Assembly: GCF_002277955.1 (NCBI RefSeq)
Contig: NZ_CP018477.1
Coordinates: 3,617,206-3,681,205, forward strand
Direction: 5' to 3'
Origin: Thermogutta terrifontis
Lineage (GTDB): Bacteria > Planctomycetota > Planctomycetia > Pirellulales > Thermoguttaceae
DNA length: 64,000 nt
Shown here: one piece after another, positions 1 through 8,542 of the stretch
How positions within the stretch are numbered: the stretch's first letter is position 1
Layout of the letters: each line of letters starts with the position of its first letter
The notes under the pieces: generated by a model
What the model saw: only the letters and a program-made list of their open reading frames with translations
Database searches by the model: none
What the model was told of the DNA's origin: nothing
Position numbers and translations under genes: made by a program

Positions 1-2634
1 TGCAGTTGTGATTGGCGGCGGACACGTTTTACCCTCGATCCCATTTGTGCGCGGGCGGTACGCCATACCTTCTTCCGCCTCTTTCGGGATGGACTCATCT
101 ATCGGGGGCGACGCCTGGTGAATTGGGATACGCTTTTGCAGACGGCCGTTGCTGACGACGAAGTGTTCCACGAGCCGGTGCCCGGCCATTTCTGGTATTT
201 CCGGTATCCCGTCATTGATCCTCAACCCGGCGAGCCGCAATATGTGACGGTGGCGACGACCCGACCCGAAACAATGCTCGGCGACACCGCGGTGGCCGTC
301 CATCCCGATCCAGAAGCGGCCCTGGATAAGGCTGAGCGCGAGTTGCGGAAGCGGCTTAGCACGGCCGGTGAAAAGGAGCGCATCGAGCTGGAACGTGAAC
401 TGGAGGATCTGCGAAAGCGGCGGCAGACACTCCTGCCCACACTCCTCAAATTGCGAGATATGGCCCGAGCGGGCCGAAAAGTGCTGCTCCCCCTGCAGAA
501 CCGTCCGATTCCGCTCATCACCGATATTTGGGCCAAACCGGAAATGGGAACCGGTTGCGTGAAGATCACTCCCGCTCACGATCCCAACGACTACGAAGTG
601 GCGCTGCGGCACAATTTGCCGATGATCAATATCCTCAACCTCGACGGGACGCTCAACGAAAACGCGGGCGCTTACAAGGGGCAGACAATCATGGAGGCCC
701 GACAGAACGTGGTGGCGGACCTGGAGAAGCTCGGACTGGTTGAAAAGGTCGAAGAGCGGATCATCGACCTGGCCCACTCAGATCGGTCCAAGACCCCGAT
801 CGAACCCCTGCTCACCGATCAGTGGTTCGTGAAGATGGAACGCCTGGCCCAGATGGCCATGGATGCGGTCATCGAGGGGCGGGTCCGGATAATTCCACCC
901 CGCTACGCGAAAACATATCTCGACTGGCTCAGTGAAAAGCGGGACTGGCCGATAAGCCGGCAACTCTGGTGGGGCCATCAGATCCCTATCTGGTACTGCG
1001 ATACCGCCACCGAGAAAGAGTTGGAGGCCGCATTCGCGGGACGGGATGACGTGGTATGGCGCTGGGATGAGGAACATCGCCAGTGGCTTATCTGTGCCCT
1101 GGAAGATCTCCCTGCAGACGCTGTTCCCGGTCACACATTGCGTCGGGAGGAAGACGTACTGGACACGTGGTTCAGCTCCGCGCTGTGGCCGCACTCCACT
1201 CTCGGCTGGCCGGAAGATACGCCCGAGCTTCGCTATTTCTATCCCACGAACACGCTGGTGACCAGCCGAGACATCATCACGCTTTGGGTGGCGCGGATGG
1301 TGCTGGCCGGGCTTTACAACGTCGGAGAAGTTCCCTTCAGAGATGTGTACATTCACCCCAAAATCCTGGACGGTTACGGGGAAGGAATGTCCAAGTCCAA
1401 GGGGAATGGTGTTGATCCCGTGGACGTGATGGAAAAATTCGGGGCGGATGCGCTCCGCTACGGCCTGGCGTATCTGACCACGGAAACGCAGGACATCCGC
1501 ATGCCGGTGAGTTTCGAGTGCCCGCACTGCGGCCAGCTCATCGAGCAGACCCGCGAGAATAGAATTCTCCCGCGCATCACGTGCCCGCATTGTAAAAAAC
1601 CGTTCGCCACGCAATGGGCGGAAAAACCGGAGGACAAGGCCCTGCCGCGCGGCCCGGTCGTGAGTGAAAGGTTTGAACTGGCCCGCAATTTTTGTAACAA
1701 ACTGTGGAATGCGTCGCGGTTTGTCCTTCTCAACCTGGAAGGCTTTTCCCCGGGGACGGTGCGGCCAGACGAAATGTTGTTGGAAGATCGCTGGTTGCTG
1801 AGCCGCCTGGCGACGGTGGTCCAGCAGGTCACGGATCATCTGGAGAATTATCGCTTTTCGGATGCGGCGCGGACCCTCTACGATTTTGCCTGGGACGAAT
1901 TCTGCAGTTTCTATGTGGAAATGGTTAAGGTTCGGCTGCAAGCTGCGGAAAGCCGACCGCCGGCGCAGCGGCTGCTCGTCCACGGACTCGACACACTGCT
2001 GCGGCTTCTGCATCCGATGATTCCGTTCCTCACGGAGCATGTGTGGCAACTGCTGGGGGAAGCAGCACCGATTCGCGGCCTGCCGGAGCCAGCCCAAGCG
2101 GCCGAAAGCATTATGATCGCGCCCTGGCCGGTCGCTTCGCCGGGAGATCAAGACCGGGCGATCGAAGAGCAGTTCCGCCGCTTCCAGGAAGTATTGAAGT
2201 CCCTGCGTGAATACCGCATGCGTAACGCGATTCCCCCAGCGGAAACAATGCAGGTAGAGATTGTCGCTCGGGAAGAGGTGGCGAGCCAACTGCGTGCAAT
2301 GTTGCCGTATTTCCAGACCATGGCCCGGGCGGATGTTCAGTTCGTGGATGAAAGCGAGCCGGGGCTTTCCACGGTCGTGTATGTGGGGGATGGGGCGACG
2401 GTCCGCGTGAAACTTTCCGAAACAGAGCGGAGCCGGGAAATTGCGAGAAAGCGCCAGGAACTGGCGAAATTGGAGGCCCTTATCTCGCAGAAGCGGAAGA
2501 AGTTAGAAAACCAGGCCTTTGTAGAAAAGGCCCCCCGCAACGTCGTGGAAAAAGAACGGCAATCGCTTCGCCAACTGGAAGAACAGTACGCGGCGGTTTC
2601 CCACGTGATCGCCCAGTTGGGTGGAACGACGTAG
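1..2634 (+). CDS. valS: Valyl-tRNA synthetase, 5'-truncated by window edge
   Basis: Class I aminoacyl-tRNA synthetase that charges tRNA-Val in the cytoplasm. The frame is open from base 1, so the N-terminus with the HIGH motif lies outside the window. Visible are the editing-domain start (VATTRPETMLGDTAV), the catalytic KMSKS loop (GMSKSKGN, near base 1390), the anticodon-binding region and a C-terminal coiled coil (about 2425-2620) typical of ValS. Two segments are unusual. A charged, helix-forming stretch of about 40 residues (about bases 325-480) sits inside the editing domain. A four-cysteine zinc ribbon (CPHC...CPHC, about 1519-1605) sits between the KMSKS region and the anticodon domain. 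Both look like lineage-specific insertions. The stop is 14 nt before mutM, so cotranscription is likely. Confidence 0.97.
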   Translation, partial: CSCDWRRTRFTLDPICARAVRHTFFRLFRDGLIYRGRRLVNWDTLLQTAVADDEVFHEPVPGHFWYFRYPVIDPQPGEPQYVTVATTRPETMLGDTAVAVHPDPEAALDKAERELRKRLSTAGEKERIELERELEDLRKRRQTLLPTLLKLRDMARAGRKVLLPLQNRPIPLITDIWAKPEMGTGCVKITPAHDPNDYEVALRHNLPMINILNLDGTLNENAGAYKGQTIMEARQNVVADLEKLGLVEKVEERIIDLAHSDRSKTPIEPLLTDQWFVKMERLAQMAMDAVIEGRVRIIPPRYAKTYLDWLSEKRDWPISRQLWWGHQIPIWYCDTATEKELEAAFAGRDDVVWRWDEEHRQWLICALEDLPADAVPGHTLRREEDVLDTWFSSALWPHSTLGWPEDTPELRYFYPTNTLVTSRDIITLWVARMVLAGLYNVGEVPFRDVYIHPKILDGYGEGMSKSKGNGVDPVDVMEKFGADALRYGLAYLTTETQDIRMPVSFECPHCGQLIEQTRENRILPRITCPHCKKPFATQWAEKPEDKALPRGPVVSERFELARNFCNKLWNASRFVLLNLEGFSPGTVRPDEMLLEDRWLLSRLATVVQQVTDHLENYRFSDAARTLYDFAWDEFCSFYVEMVKVRLQAAESRPPAQRLLVHGLDTLLRLLHPMIPFLTEHVWQLLGEAAPIRGLPEPAQAAESIMIAPWPVASPGDQDRAIEEQFRRFQEVLKSLREYRMRNAIPPAETMQVEIVAREEVASQLRAMLPYFQTMARADVQFVDESEPGLSTVVYVGDGATVRVKLSETERSREIARKRQELAKLEALISQKRKKLENQAFVEKAPRNVVEKERQSLRQLEEQYAAVSHVIAQLGGTT

Positions 2635-2648
2635 ATTCACCGAGGTTT

Positions 2649-3530
2649 ATGCCGGAGCTTCCAGAAGTTGAGACGATGCGACGCGGGGTCGCGCGACTCC
2701 GTGGTGCGCGCATTTGCAGCGCGGAAGTTCCCGTTCTCAACGTTGAGCCCATCGAATATCTTCCCGCGCCCGGGGAGCTGTGCCGACGCCTGGCAGGTCG
2801 CCGCGTGGAAGGCGTGGATCGGGTCGGCAAAAGGCTTCTGATACGGCTTGATGGAGAAGAGGTCCTCGTCATCGAGCCGCGAATGACGGGACGGGTCATG
2901 GTCGATCCCCCCGATAATCTGTCCCATGTCCGTTTGAAGCTCCGATTGTGTTGGGAAGAGAATTGCGAAACGGGGCGACAGCATCTGCTGGTTTTTCGCG
3001 ATACACGCGGTCTGGGGGTTGTTCGCCTGATCTCCGAGGACGATTGCCGCAGGGAATTGGGACCCGAGAAGATAGGGCCGGATGCCCTGGCGATTACCTG
3101 GTCGGAACTGCGGAACCGGTTGCGGAAGCGGCGCTCTCCCATCAAGGTGGCTTTGATGGATCAATCGGTGATGGCGGGCGTGGGAAACATCTATGCGTCG
3201 GAGGCCCTCCATCGCGCAAGAGTCCATCCACAACTTCCCTGCTGTCTTCTTTCTAGTTCGCAATGGCGAGCTGTCACCGAGAGTCTTCACCAGGTTTTGC
3301 GGGAGGCTATCACCTTGCAGGGGTCCACACTCGGCGATGGCGCCTACGCAACCCCCGAGAATACGCCCGGGGGGTATCAGAACGAACATCGCGTGTATCA
3401 GCGTGAAGGAGAGAAGTGTCGGCAGTGCGGAAAAGGGATCATCCGCCGGATAGTGCTTGCCCAGCGTTCCACTTTCTTCTGCCCCGTGTGCCAGCGGCTT
3501 CCCCTTCGGCTGAGACGGAGGCTCGCCTGA
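2649..3530 (+). CDS. mutM: Formamidopyrimidine-DNA glycosylase
   Basis: Bifunctional base-excision glycosylase/AP lyase that removes 8-oxoguanine and ring-opened purines. The protein has 293 residues, normal for the family. It begins MPELPEVET, so the catalytic Pro2 and Glu3 follow the initiator Met, and this fixes the start. The H2TH segment is visible (MAGVGNIYASEALHRARVHP). The C-terminal zinc finger has the pattern C-x2-C-x16-C-x2-C near residues 258-283, with the conserved arginine just before the second cysteine pair (AQRSTFFCPVCQ). It follows valS by 14 nt and probably shares its transcript. It converges with the minus-strand gene ending at 3573. Confidence 0.96.
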   Translation: MPELPEVETMRRGVARLRGARICSAEVPVLNVEPIEYLPAPGELCRRLAGRRVEGVDRVGKRLLIRLDGEEVLVIEPRMTGRVMVDPPDNLSHVRLKLRLCWEENCETGRQHLLVFRDTRGLGVVRLISEDDCRRELGPEKIGPDALAITWSELRNRLRKRRSPIKVALMDQSVMAGVGNIYASEALHRARVHPQLPCCLLSSSQWRAVTESLHQVLREAITLQGSTLGDGAYATPENTPGGYQNEHRVYQREGEKCRQCGKGIIRRIVLAQRSTFFCPVCQRLPLRLRRRLA

Positions 3531-3572
3531 GAATCATTCATTCCGGCAGGGCGACCCGTGCAACTCGCGCGA

Positions 3573-4157
3573 TCAATAGAGGCGGAAGAGAACGGGGACG
3601 AGATGGTGGATATGGGCCCATTCCAGAATTTGCACCCCGGGGTAGATCAGGCCAATGAGGGCGGCGTCCAGCACCGCGCGGGTGAACACGGGATAGTTGA
3701 TAACGCCCTCGGCAGGACTGTGGAACTTACTCCATTGGGGCCACCACCGGGGCGTGGACTTGGCGTAAGCTTGATATTGTTCGCCAAAGGAGGCACGCAG
3801 ATGTTGCTCTTCCCGTCGCATGGCCGGCCAGTGGGTGACGAGAAAAATCCCCAGAAAAATGGCCGTCAGGGTCAGCGATTCCAGTGCTAGTCCCGTCCCG
3901 ATAAACCCCAGCGCAGTGAACAAATACAGCGGGTGCCGACTGAGTGAGTAAGGTCCCGAAACGACCACTTCTCGGTTCTTTTTGCCCGCAATGTACGCAG
4001 CCGCCCAGATTCGACCGACGGCCGAAAGGAAAATCGCCGCGCAGCCCAGGGTTTCCATGCTGAGATTGAGAGGGCCGTCCTCCCTGTACATATGGTGGGA
4101 AAACAGCACAAGAGGAATGACGAGTGCTATCAGAAGTTTCGCCGCATTCAGTCGCAT
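3573..4157 (-). CDS. Isoprenylcysteine methyltransferase-like membrane protein
   Basis: Small integral membrane methyltransferase-like protein of about 194 residues. The C-terminal half carries the family signature: GPYSLSRHPLYLFTALGFIG (membrane re-entry and SAM-binding region), then WPAMRREEQHLRASFGEQYQAYA, matching the EE-x-L-x3-F-G-x2-Y-x2-Y pattern of ICMT/phospholipid methyltransferase (PEMT) proteins. At least four hydrophobic segments are present. I chose the ATG at 4157 (MRLNAAKLL) because the frame upstream, open to 4382, has no membrane or family character. Substrate cannot be read from sequence; lipid or quinone-related methylation is possible. It lies downstream of the oxidase-like pair on the same strand, separated by about 350 nt. 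Confidence 0.75.
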   Translation of the reverse strand: MRLNAAKLLIALVIPLVLFSHHMYREDGPLNLSMETLGCAAIFLSAVGRIWAAAYIAGKKNREVVVSGPYSLSRHPLYLFTALGFIGTGLALESLTLTAIFLGIFLVTHWPAMRREEQHLRASFGEQYQAYAKSTPRWWPQWSKFHSPAEGVINYPVFTRAVLDAALIGLIYPGVQILEWAHIHHLVPVLFRLY

Positions 4158-4506
4158 GATTTCTAGCAGTCGTTCATTCCACACCCTGTACGAGAACGGA
4201 AAGGAACCCAGCACTTGCAAATTCTGGCAGTAATCTTTAACAAAATTTTGTCGGTCCGGCAAGACACAAATCGCTGGATTCTCGATGCCTGAACCACCTG
4301 CCGGCCACGGGACCGGCGCGCTTTCAAAAAATCGAGCGTCGGATCTGATTGTCTTTTTTCGAAACGTGAGGCAGCACCGCACGGCGCGCCACTGCCGGGA
4401 CAGTGCCCGGGACCACGTTGTCCGTTCGCGACGGTGTTAAAAACGGCTATCCTCTCCTTTAACTGGTAGCCCGAGGCCGGGCCGAACCAACACTGTCGCG
4501 GCCTCA
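4158..4506. other. Non-coding gap
   Basis: About 350 nt between the methyltransferase-like gene and the oxidase-like membrane subunit, both on the minus strand. I see no convincing gene or RNA. A short GC-rich inverted repeat near 4395-4412 (gccgggacagtgcccggg) is the only structure noticed, and it lacks a T run. Confidence 0.4.
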
Positions 4507-5640
4507 TCACGATTCTGCGACTGAAGGCTCTCCGCGATGAACACGCACGAGCTGCTGGAGCATCCATACAAGGACCACCGTGCCCACGGCAAACGTTCCC
4601 AGAAAGAGCGCCATCGGCCCCCAATCCGGCTTTTCGGGAATTTTCCAGACCGGTGCGTAGTGGGCCAGTTCGATGTTCTGAACGATCTGCCGGCTCACCG
4701 CGTTGAGTGTGATGACCACCAGTTGGGCAACCCCTGCCAAAGCTGCTGTCAGGGGAGAGAGTCCTCTGATGCGGATCAGGAACAGCACAACCAGGACAAG
4801 AGCCGGTGATGCCCCCGTGAGAACGGTCAGTGGCAGCCGCCAGCCGCTCCACATGTATTGGAAGACTTCCTTAGGCCACGAACCGAAGACATATCCTGTT
4901 CCGGATCCCACGTAAATGACCGCACCTATGATCCCGAGCACAAACGCATACTTTGTCAGCCACTGGCGGTACGAGGCGTCGGCTTTTGCATCAAAGAACA
5001 TTCCATCGATAAGAGACCACGCGGCGGTGGTGAGGAAAGCCATGCCCAGCACCATCGGCCAGCGGTGCCAGAGTGAGGAATCGGCGAAATTGTGACCCGT
5101 TCCTGTCGCAGCCCCGGCCACCTGGTGTGCCAGCCAGATCGACTTCCATCTTTCGGGGGCTGCCATCAGGCTCATCCCGTTGGAAAAGAGGATGGCAATG
5201 ATCAGAAAAAACACCGCCGCCACCCAGCCCGCTGCATATCTCCATGCCGGCATGGGACGGTCCGGTTTCACTCCAAAGGCAAATGCGTATACCCCGTAGT
5301 AAGCAACCAGAAGCAGGCCGATGATGGCCAGCCAGAACCATGCCGTCAGGATCGTGGCTGGGTAAAATGCCCACGGGTAAGCCACTTGAATGAAAAGGAG
5401 TGGCACAATCCCAAAATTGACGCCGAATGCGATAATCACTGGCATGAGGGTTGCCAGTCGCTCTGCCCATTGCCGCGGATGACCTTCGCGCTTGTAAAGC
5501 ACAAGCGTCAAAAACATCCCCGCGAACCACAGGTTCATGGGCACCATGTGCAGAATAAATCCCAGGACTTTAAAAAACTGGATAAACCAAAATGGTGCGG
5601 GCAGAGGGCCAAGGGTTGAAGGATCAACCGGTTCCATCAT
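4507..5640 (-). CDS. Polytopic membrane partner of bd-like oxidase (subunit II position)
   Basis: A 377-residue protein with about nine to ten predicted membrane helices. The sequence does not match classical CydB by eye, but the gene overlaps the CydA-like gene by four bases (ATGA) and is probably translationally coupled to it, so it likely forms a two-subunit complex in the cytoplasmic membrane. Histidines near membrane faces (HMVPMNLWF, HNFADSSLWHRW) could bind haem or quinol, which is inference. The N-terminal region (GVNFGIVPLLFIQVAYPWAF) has the glycine/aromatic character of bd-family subunits. Role: quinol- or cytochrome-linked oxygen or NO reduction, not established. An alternative is a membrane haem protein of unknown function. 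Confidence 0.6.
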   Translation of the reverse strand: MMEPVDPSTLGPLPAPFWFIQFFKVLGFILHMVPMNLWFAGMFLTLVLYKREGHPRQWAERLATLMPVIIAFGVNFGIVPLLFIQVAYPWAFYPATILTAWFWLAIIGLLLVAYYGVYAFAFGVKPDRPMPAWRYAAGWVAAVFFLIIAILFSNGMSLMAAPERWKSIWLAHQVAGAATGTGHNFADSSLWHRWPMVLGMAFLTTAAWSLIDGMFFDAKADASYRQWLTKYAFVLGIIGAVIYVGSGTGYVFGSWPKEVFQYMWSGWRLPLTVLTGASPALVLVVLFLIRIRGLSPLTAALAGVAQLVVITLNAVSRQIVQNIELAHYAPVWKIPEKPDWGPMALFLGTFAVGTVVLVWMLQQLVRVHRGEPSVAES

Positions 5641-7028
5641 CGGCGTGCCTCCAGTTGCTCAAGCGTGGGATAGATACCGCGAGGCCGTTCGGGAGCAATC
5701 GACAAAAGATAGTCCGTCACGAGTTCTGCCTCCTCCGGAGTTCCCGACCAGGGAGGCATGAAATAGTGCGTCTCGTGCAGATGGCGAATCATATCAACGA
5801 GCATCTCCCGAGGACGTGAAAACAAGAGCGGACCCACGGCAGAGTACCCCGTCTCGGCTGCATGGCAGTCATTGCAGTGGTGCATAAAGATCACCTGCCC
5901 CAACAACCGTCGATCCTGTTCTGAGAGTTGAAGAAGCCTCTCGGGCAGGATGCGTCCGTTTTGGATAACCTGCGGATAACGGTCGGCCACGAATTGCCGA
6001 GTCCACCAACCACTTTGCAGGAAGCCTTCTTTTCGAAACTCAGGGACCTCTTTCTCCAGAATCTGGTTACCCAGCACCACCCCATACACAACATAGGGTT
6101 TCCGTACGGCCTCGCGGATGAATTCTCCTGTGCTGAAAGCGGCCAAGCCAAAGAGCAGGAGCGCCGCGGCGAAGCCAGGCGTCATCCAGCCAGGATTCCG
6201 GTAGGGCCCCAGATACAGCAGGACAAACACCACAATGGTGAGGGCGAAAATCAGCACCGTGAGGACCGTCAGGACGGCAGCCGCTTCCAGGGCCATGCGG
6301 GCAGAGGGTGGCAGGAAGGCCAACCACGCCAACCCGCCCACGGTGATCAAAACCGCGCCCAAAAGTGCCGGTCGAGTCGAGCGCTGGATAATGAGGTTTC
6401 GAACTTCTCCGCCTGGCAGGGTGAGCGAGCTGTGGAGATATACGTACAGCGCGGTCAGCAGAATGGCTCCGCCCGTTCGGGAGATGACCTGCGGGACAAA
6501 CTGGGGATTGAAGAAACCGCGCCAGAACGAAGGCGACTCGAGCCAGGTTCCCGGGTGCAGCATAAACGCGGTGATGCCCGTGATGAGCACAAGGCTCATC
6601 CAGGCCGATATCGCGTAGATCCAGGCGATTGCTTGGTGAATTCGCGGCGGTAGTCGATCCCAGTAGTAGTAAAAAATGAAGGCCGATGTCAGTTCCAGGA
6701 CGAAGAACACCCATTCTGTCGCCCAACCGAACACGAACGTATGAATGAGGACTTCAGTGGCCAGGGGTGAGGCAAGGCCGATGGTCCACCAGATCCCGAC
6801 CCCCGTGATGGCTCCGAAGACTACCGTCAACAGAATGAAAAACGGGGCGTGACGCTTCAAGTAGGCCAGATATTCGCGATTGCCCGTGCGGTAGGCATGC
6901 GACACTTCCACTGCGAAAAAGAGTCCACCTCCCACCGCATAATGAGACACGAGAACGTGCAGCACCGCGATGATGGCTATGAGCATGGGGGCCGTGAGAA
7001 CGGGGACGTACCACCAGGGGTAATGCAT
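5637..7028 (-). CDS. CydA-like oxidase subunit I with C-terminal cytochrome c domain
   Basis: A 463-residue membrane protein. Its N-terminal two thirds resemble subunit I of cytochrome bd oxidases: an early membrane histidine (VLVSHYAVGGG), a second in LIHTFVFGWATEW, and AFMLHPGTW, comparable to the CydA N-x-W-M-Q-x-P-x-G segment. GEFIREAVRKPYVVYGVV recalls the CydA S-E-x-G-R-x-P-W-x-V-Y motif. The last 80 residues form a monohaem cytochrome c domain (CNDCH near residue 385; likely axial Met in HYFMPPW). The ATG at 7028 was preferred over a GTG at 7046 because a purine-rich GAGAGGG lies upstream. The cytochrome domain suggests electron input or transfer through haem c, as in bd-like families outside the classical quinol oxidases. 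It overlaps the downstream subunit by four bases. Confidence 0.8.
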   Translation of the reverse strand: MHYPWWYVPVLTAPMLIAIIAVLHVLVSHYAVGGGLFFAVEVSHAYRTGNREYLAYLKRHAPFFILLTVVFGAITGVGIWWTIGLASPLATEVLIHTFVFGWATEWVFFVLELTSAFIFYYYWDRLPPRIHQAIAWIYAISAWMSLVLITGITAFMLHPGTWLESPSFWRGFFNPQFVPQVISRTGGAILLTALYVYLHSSLTLPGGEVRNLIIQRSTRPALLGAVLITVGGLAWLAFLPPSARMALEAAAVLTVLTVLIFALTIVVFVLLYLGPYRNPGWMTPGFAAALLLFGLAAFSTGEFIREAVRKPYVVYGVVLGNQILEKEVPEFRKEGFLQSGWWTRQFVADRYPQVIQNGRILPERLLQLSEQDRRLLGQVIFMHHCNDCHAAETGYSAVGPLLFSRPREMLVDMIRHLHETHYFMPPWSGTPEEAELVTDYLLSIAPERPRGIYPTLEQLEARR

Positions 7029-7290
7029 CAGTGCGACCCTCTCCACGAAGCGACCTAGAAACGATCGTTCCCAGCGGAAAATACCTTTATACTGGCGGCC
7101 GAACCTGGCGATGACGGATCCGGCGGTTCACCGCTCCTTCCGACTTAAGCGCGAAAGGCCCGGTCGTGCGGATTCACGGCATACCAGGCCACGCGTGGCA
7201 GAAACGTCGCCGTCACGACGCCGTCCCTGCATTAAAACTGTCATTATTGGGAAAAGCCCGGGGTAAGACAACTATCGCTTGACGATGCTT

Positions 7291-7521
7291 TCAGCCTGTA
7301 GCCTGGGAAGTCTTCTGTGGATCGCACGAGCAGCACGGCTGGAGGCCGAGCTTACTCAGAATCCATACCGCGGGGCACCAGTTGGTAAAAGCTGACTGAA
7401 AAAGATTCAGACCGGCGAAAATAGTCAGAATGAGCCAATACGGAGAGTGGATCCATGCCAAAATGGCGCTCGTCGTCACCACCACTCCGGCCATCAGTCG
7501 CAAGCCACGTTCAATTGTCAT
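7291..7521 (-). CDS. DUF2892 (YgaP-type) small membrane protein
   Basis: A 76-residue protein with two hydrophobic helices around residues 8-24 and 28-45, followed by a short Cys-rich tail (NWCPAVWIL, CCSCD). The pattern ERGLRLMAGVVV...FAGLNLFQSAFTNWCP matches the DUF2892/YgaP transmembrane family, often found with rhodanese or sulfur-handling genes. The sequence aaggaggctctgggt just before the ATG at 7521 (read on the minus strand) gives a good ribosome-binding site. It sits in a minus-strand group with another small Cys-containing membrane protein and the bd-like oxidase genes, suggesting a redox or membrane-stress function (inference). Confidence 0.8.
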   Translation of the reverse strand: MTIERGLRLMAGVVVTTSAILAWIHSPYWLILTIFAGLNLFQSAFTNWCPAVWILSKLGLQPCCSCDPQKTSQATG

Positions 7522-7656
7522 ACCCAGAGCCTCCTTATCTCAGAAAGTTTTCGGAACCCAGGAAAAAGTCGCTGTGATCAGTCCCACTTGAACCGATAAC
7601 GCCCGATGATTGGCTGAGCATACCACCCGGTTGGTAATCCAAACGATGCCCAGTCT

Positions 7657-7887
7657 TCACCGCGACGGTTTCCCGCTATTTTCTTCCGCAGACAGATCCC
7701 CCACCTTCTCGGATGCCTCGGCGGTTTGAGGCGGCCTGTCCGTCGTCGCCGGCTCGATGGTGCACGACGATGGGCCACAGCAACCGCCGCTCATGCAGGT
7801 GGGAATGCCGAGCCAGGGGAGCACCCATTTGTTCAGAACGATCCACAACCCCAGAAAGAGCAAAATGACCAGGGCGTCACGATTCAT
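7657..7887 (-). CDS. Small single-span membrane protein with Cys cluster
   Basis: A 76-residue protein: an N-terminal hydrophobic helix (residues 6-28), then CMSGGCCGPSSC, then a polar low-complexity tail. I do not recognise a named family. The cysteine cluster directly after the membrane helix suggests metal or sulfur binding outside or at the face of the membrane. The minus-strand sequence ggaggatcaaagaaa just before the start supports translation. Its place between the zinc-finger gene and the DUF2892 gene suggests one transcription unit. Confidence 0.65.
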   Translation of the reverse strand: MNRDALVILLFLGLWIVLNKWVLPWLGIPTCMSGGCCGPSSCTIEPATTDRPPQTAEASEKVGDLSAEENSGKPSR

Positions 7888-7971
7888 TTTCTTTGATCCT
7901 CCAAACCATGGCGACTGGTAACCTTGGCTTGCCGCATAATAAGCGACGGCCTTGGATGATCTAGGAAACGG

Positions 7972-8220
7972 TTACACCTGTGTCTTGAATTTGGCCTGCC
8001 ATTTCTGCCGCAGGCACTCGTGCAACCGCTCGTGAAGTTCCGGGGGTAGTTCATAAGGCTCTTCACCCTTATACAGGGTCACAGTCTGCCTAAGTGTGTC
8101 CACGACAACCCGGCAGGGATTACACCCCTCCAGGTGCCGCTGGAGCATCTCACACAATTGGGGGTCTATTTCCCCATCGATGTAGGCATTTAAGGCGGCA
8201 AGAAGGTCTTGGCATTTCAT
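7972..8220 (-). CDS. Zinc-finger (zf-HC2) anti-sigma-factor-like protein
   Basis: An 82-residue protein beginning MKCQDLLAALNAYIDGEID and carrying H-x3-C-x2-C (HLEGCNPC), the zinc site of the zf-HC2/ZAS domain that sequesters ECF sigma factors in the cytoplasm. It has no membrane helix, so it would be a soluble anti-sigma. No sigma-factor gene is adjacent in the window; upstream DNA is divergent toward a hydrolase gene, which is odd because such genes usually follow their sigma factor. The start at 8220 was chosen because the domain begins there. It could regulate the following membrane/redox genes on the same strand (inference). Confidence 0.75.
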   Translation of the reverse strand: MKCQDLLAALNAYIDGEIDPQLCEMLQRHLEGCNPCRVVVDTLRQTVTLYKGEEPYELPPELHERLHECLRQKWQAKFKTQV

Positions 8221-8542
8221 GGTTACAGCCTTCTTCCAGGGGCCAGGTAATCCATTACAGTCGGATGTTCGAACCAGGTTCCAGGTTACACCAGTTCGCC
8301 GATTACCCGCCAGCCAGACTGGTCCCAGGCGAGTGGCATGCGCCCACCGATGGACCTTCGCTCCTTGGCAGAGCAGGTGGAATCCACATTCCGCGAGCAA
8401 GCTTTGGCAGCGAGCGTTCGATGTCAGCACCCTCCCCGGAAGCTACGGTCTGACGATCTGGTTTGGATTGCGGCGCGCGATAGAATGGGTCGCAGCGTTG
8501 AGTCGAACCCTACGTTCCATCGCGGTTGGAGGAGGCCGGAGC
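8221..8542. other. Divergent intergenic region
   Basis: About 320 nt between the minus-strand zinc-finger gene and the plus-strand FG-GAP/hydrolase gene. The plus frame is open through this region back to 8219, but codons 8219-8542 show no signal peptide or domain, and a good ribosome-binding site only appears at 8529-8534. It probably holds promoters for both directions; I cannot assign them with confidence. Confidence 0.4.

Noticed and set aside
778-2289. 503-codon open frame on the minus strand within valS
   Set aside because: It is fully antisense to a strongly conserved synthetase and has no domain or ribosome-binding site; it is a high-GC shadow frame.
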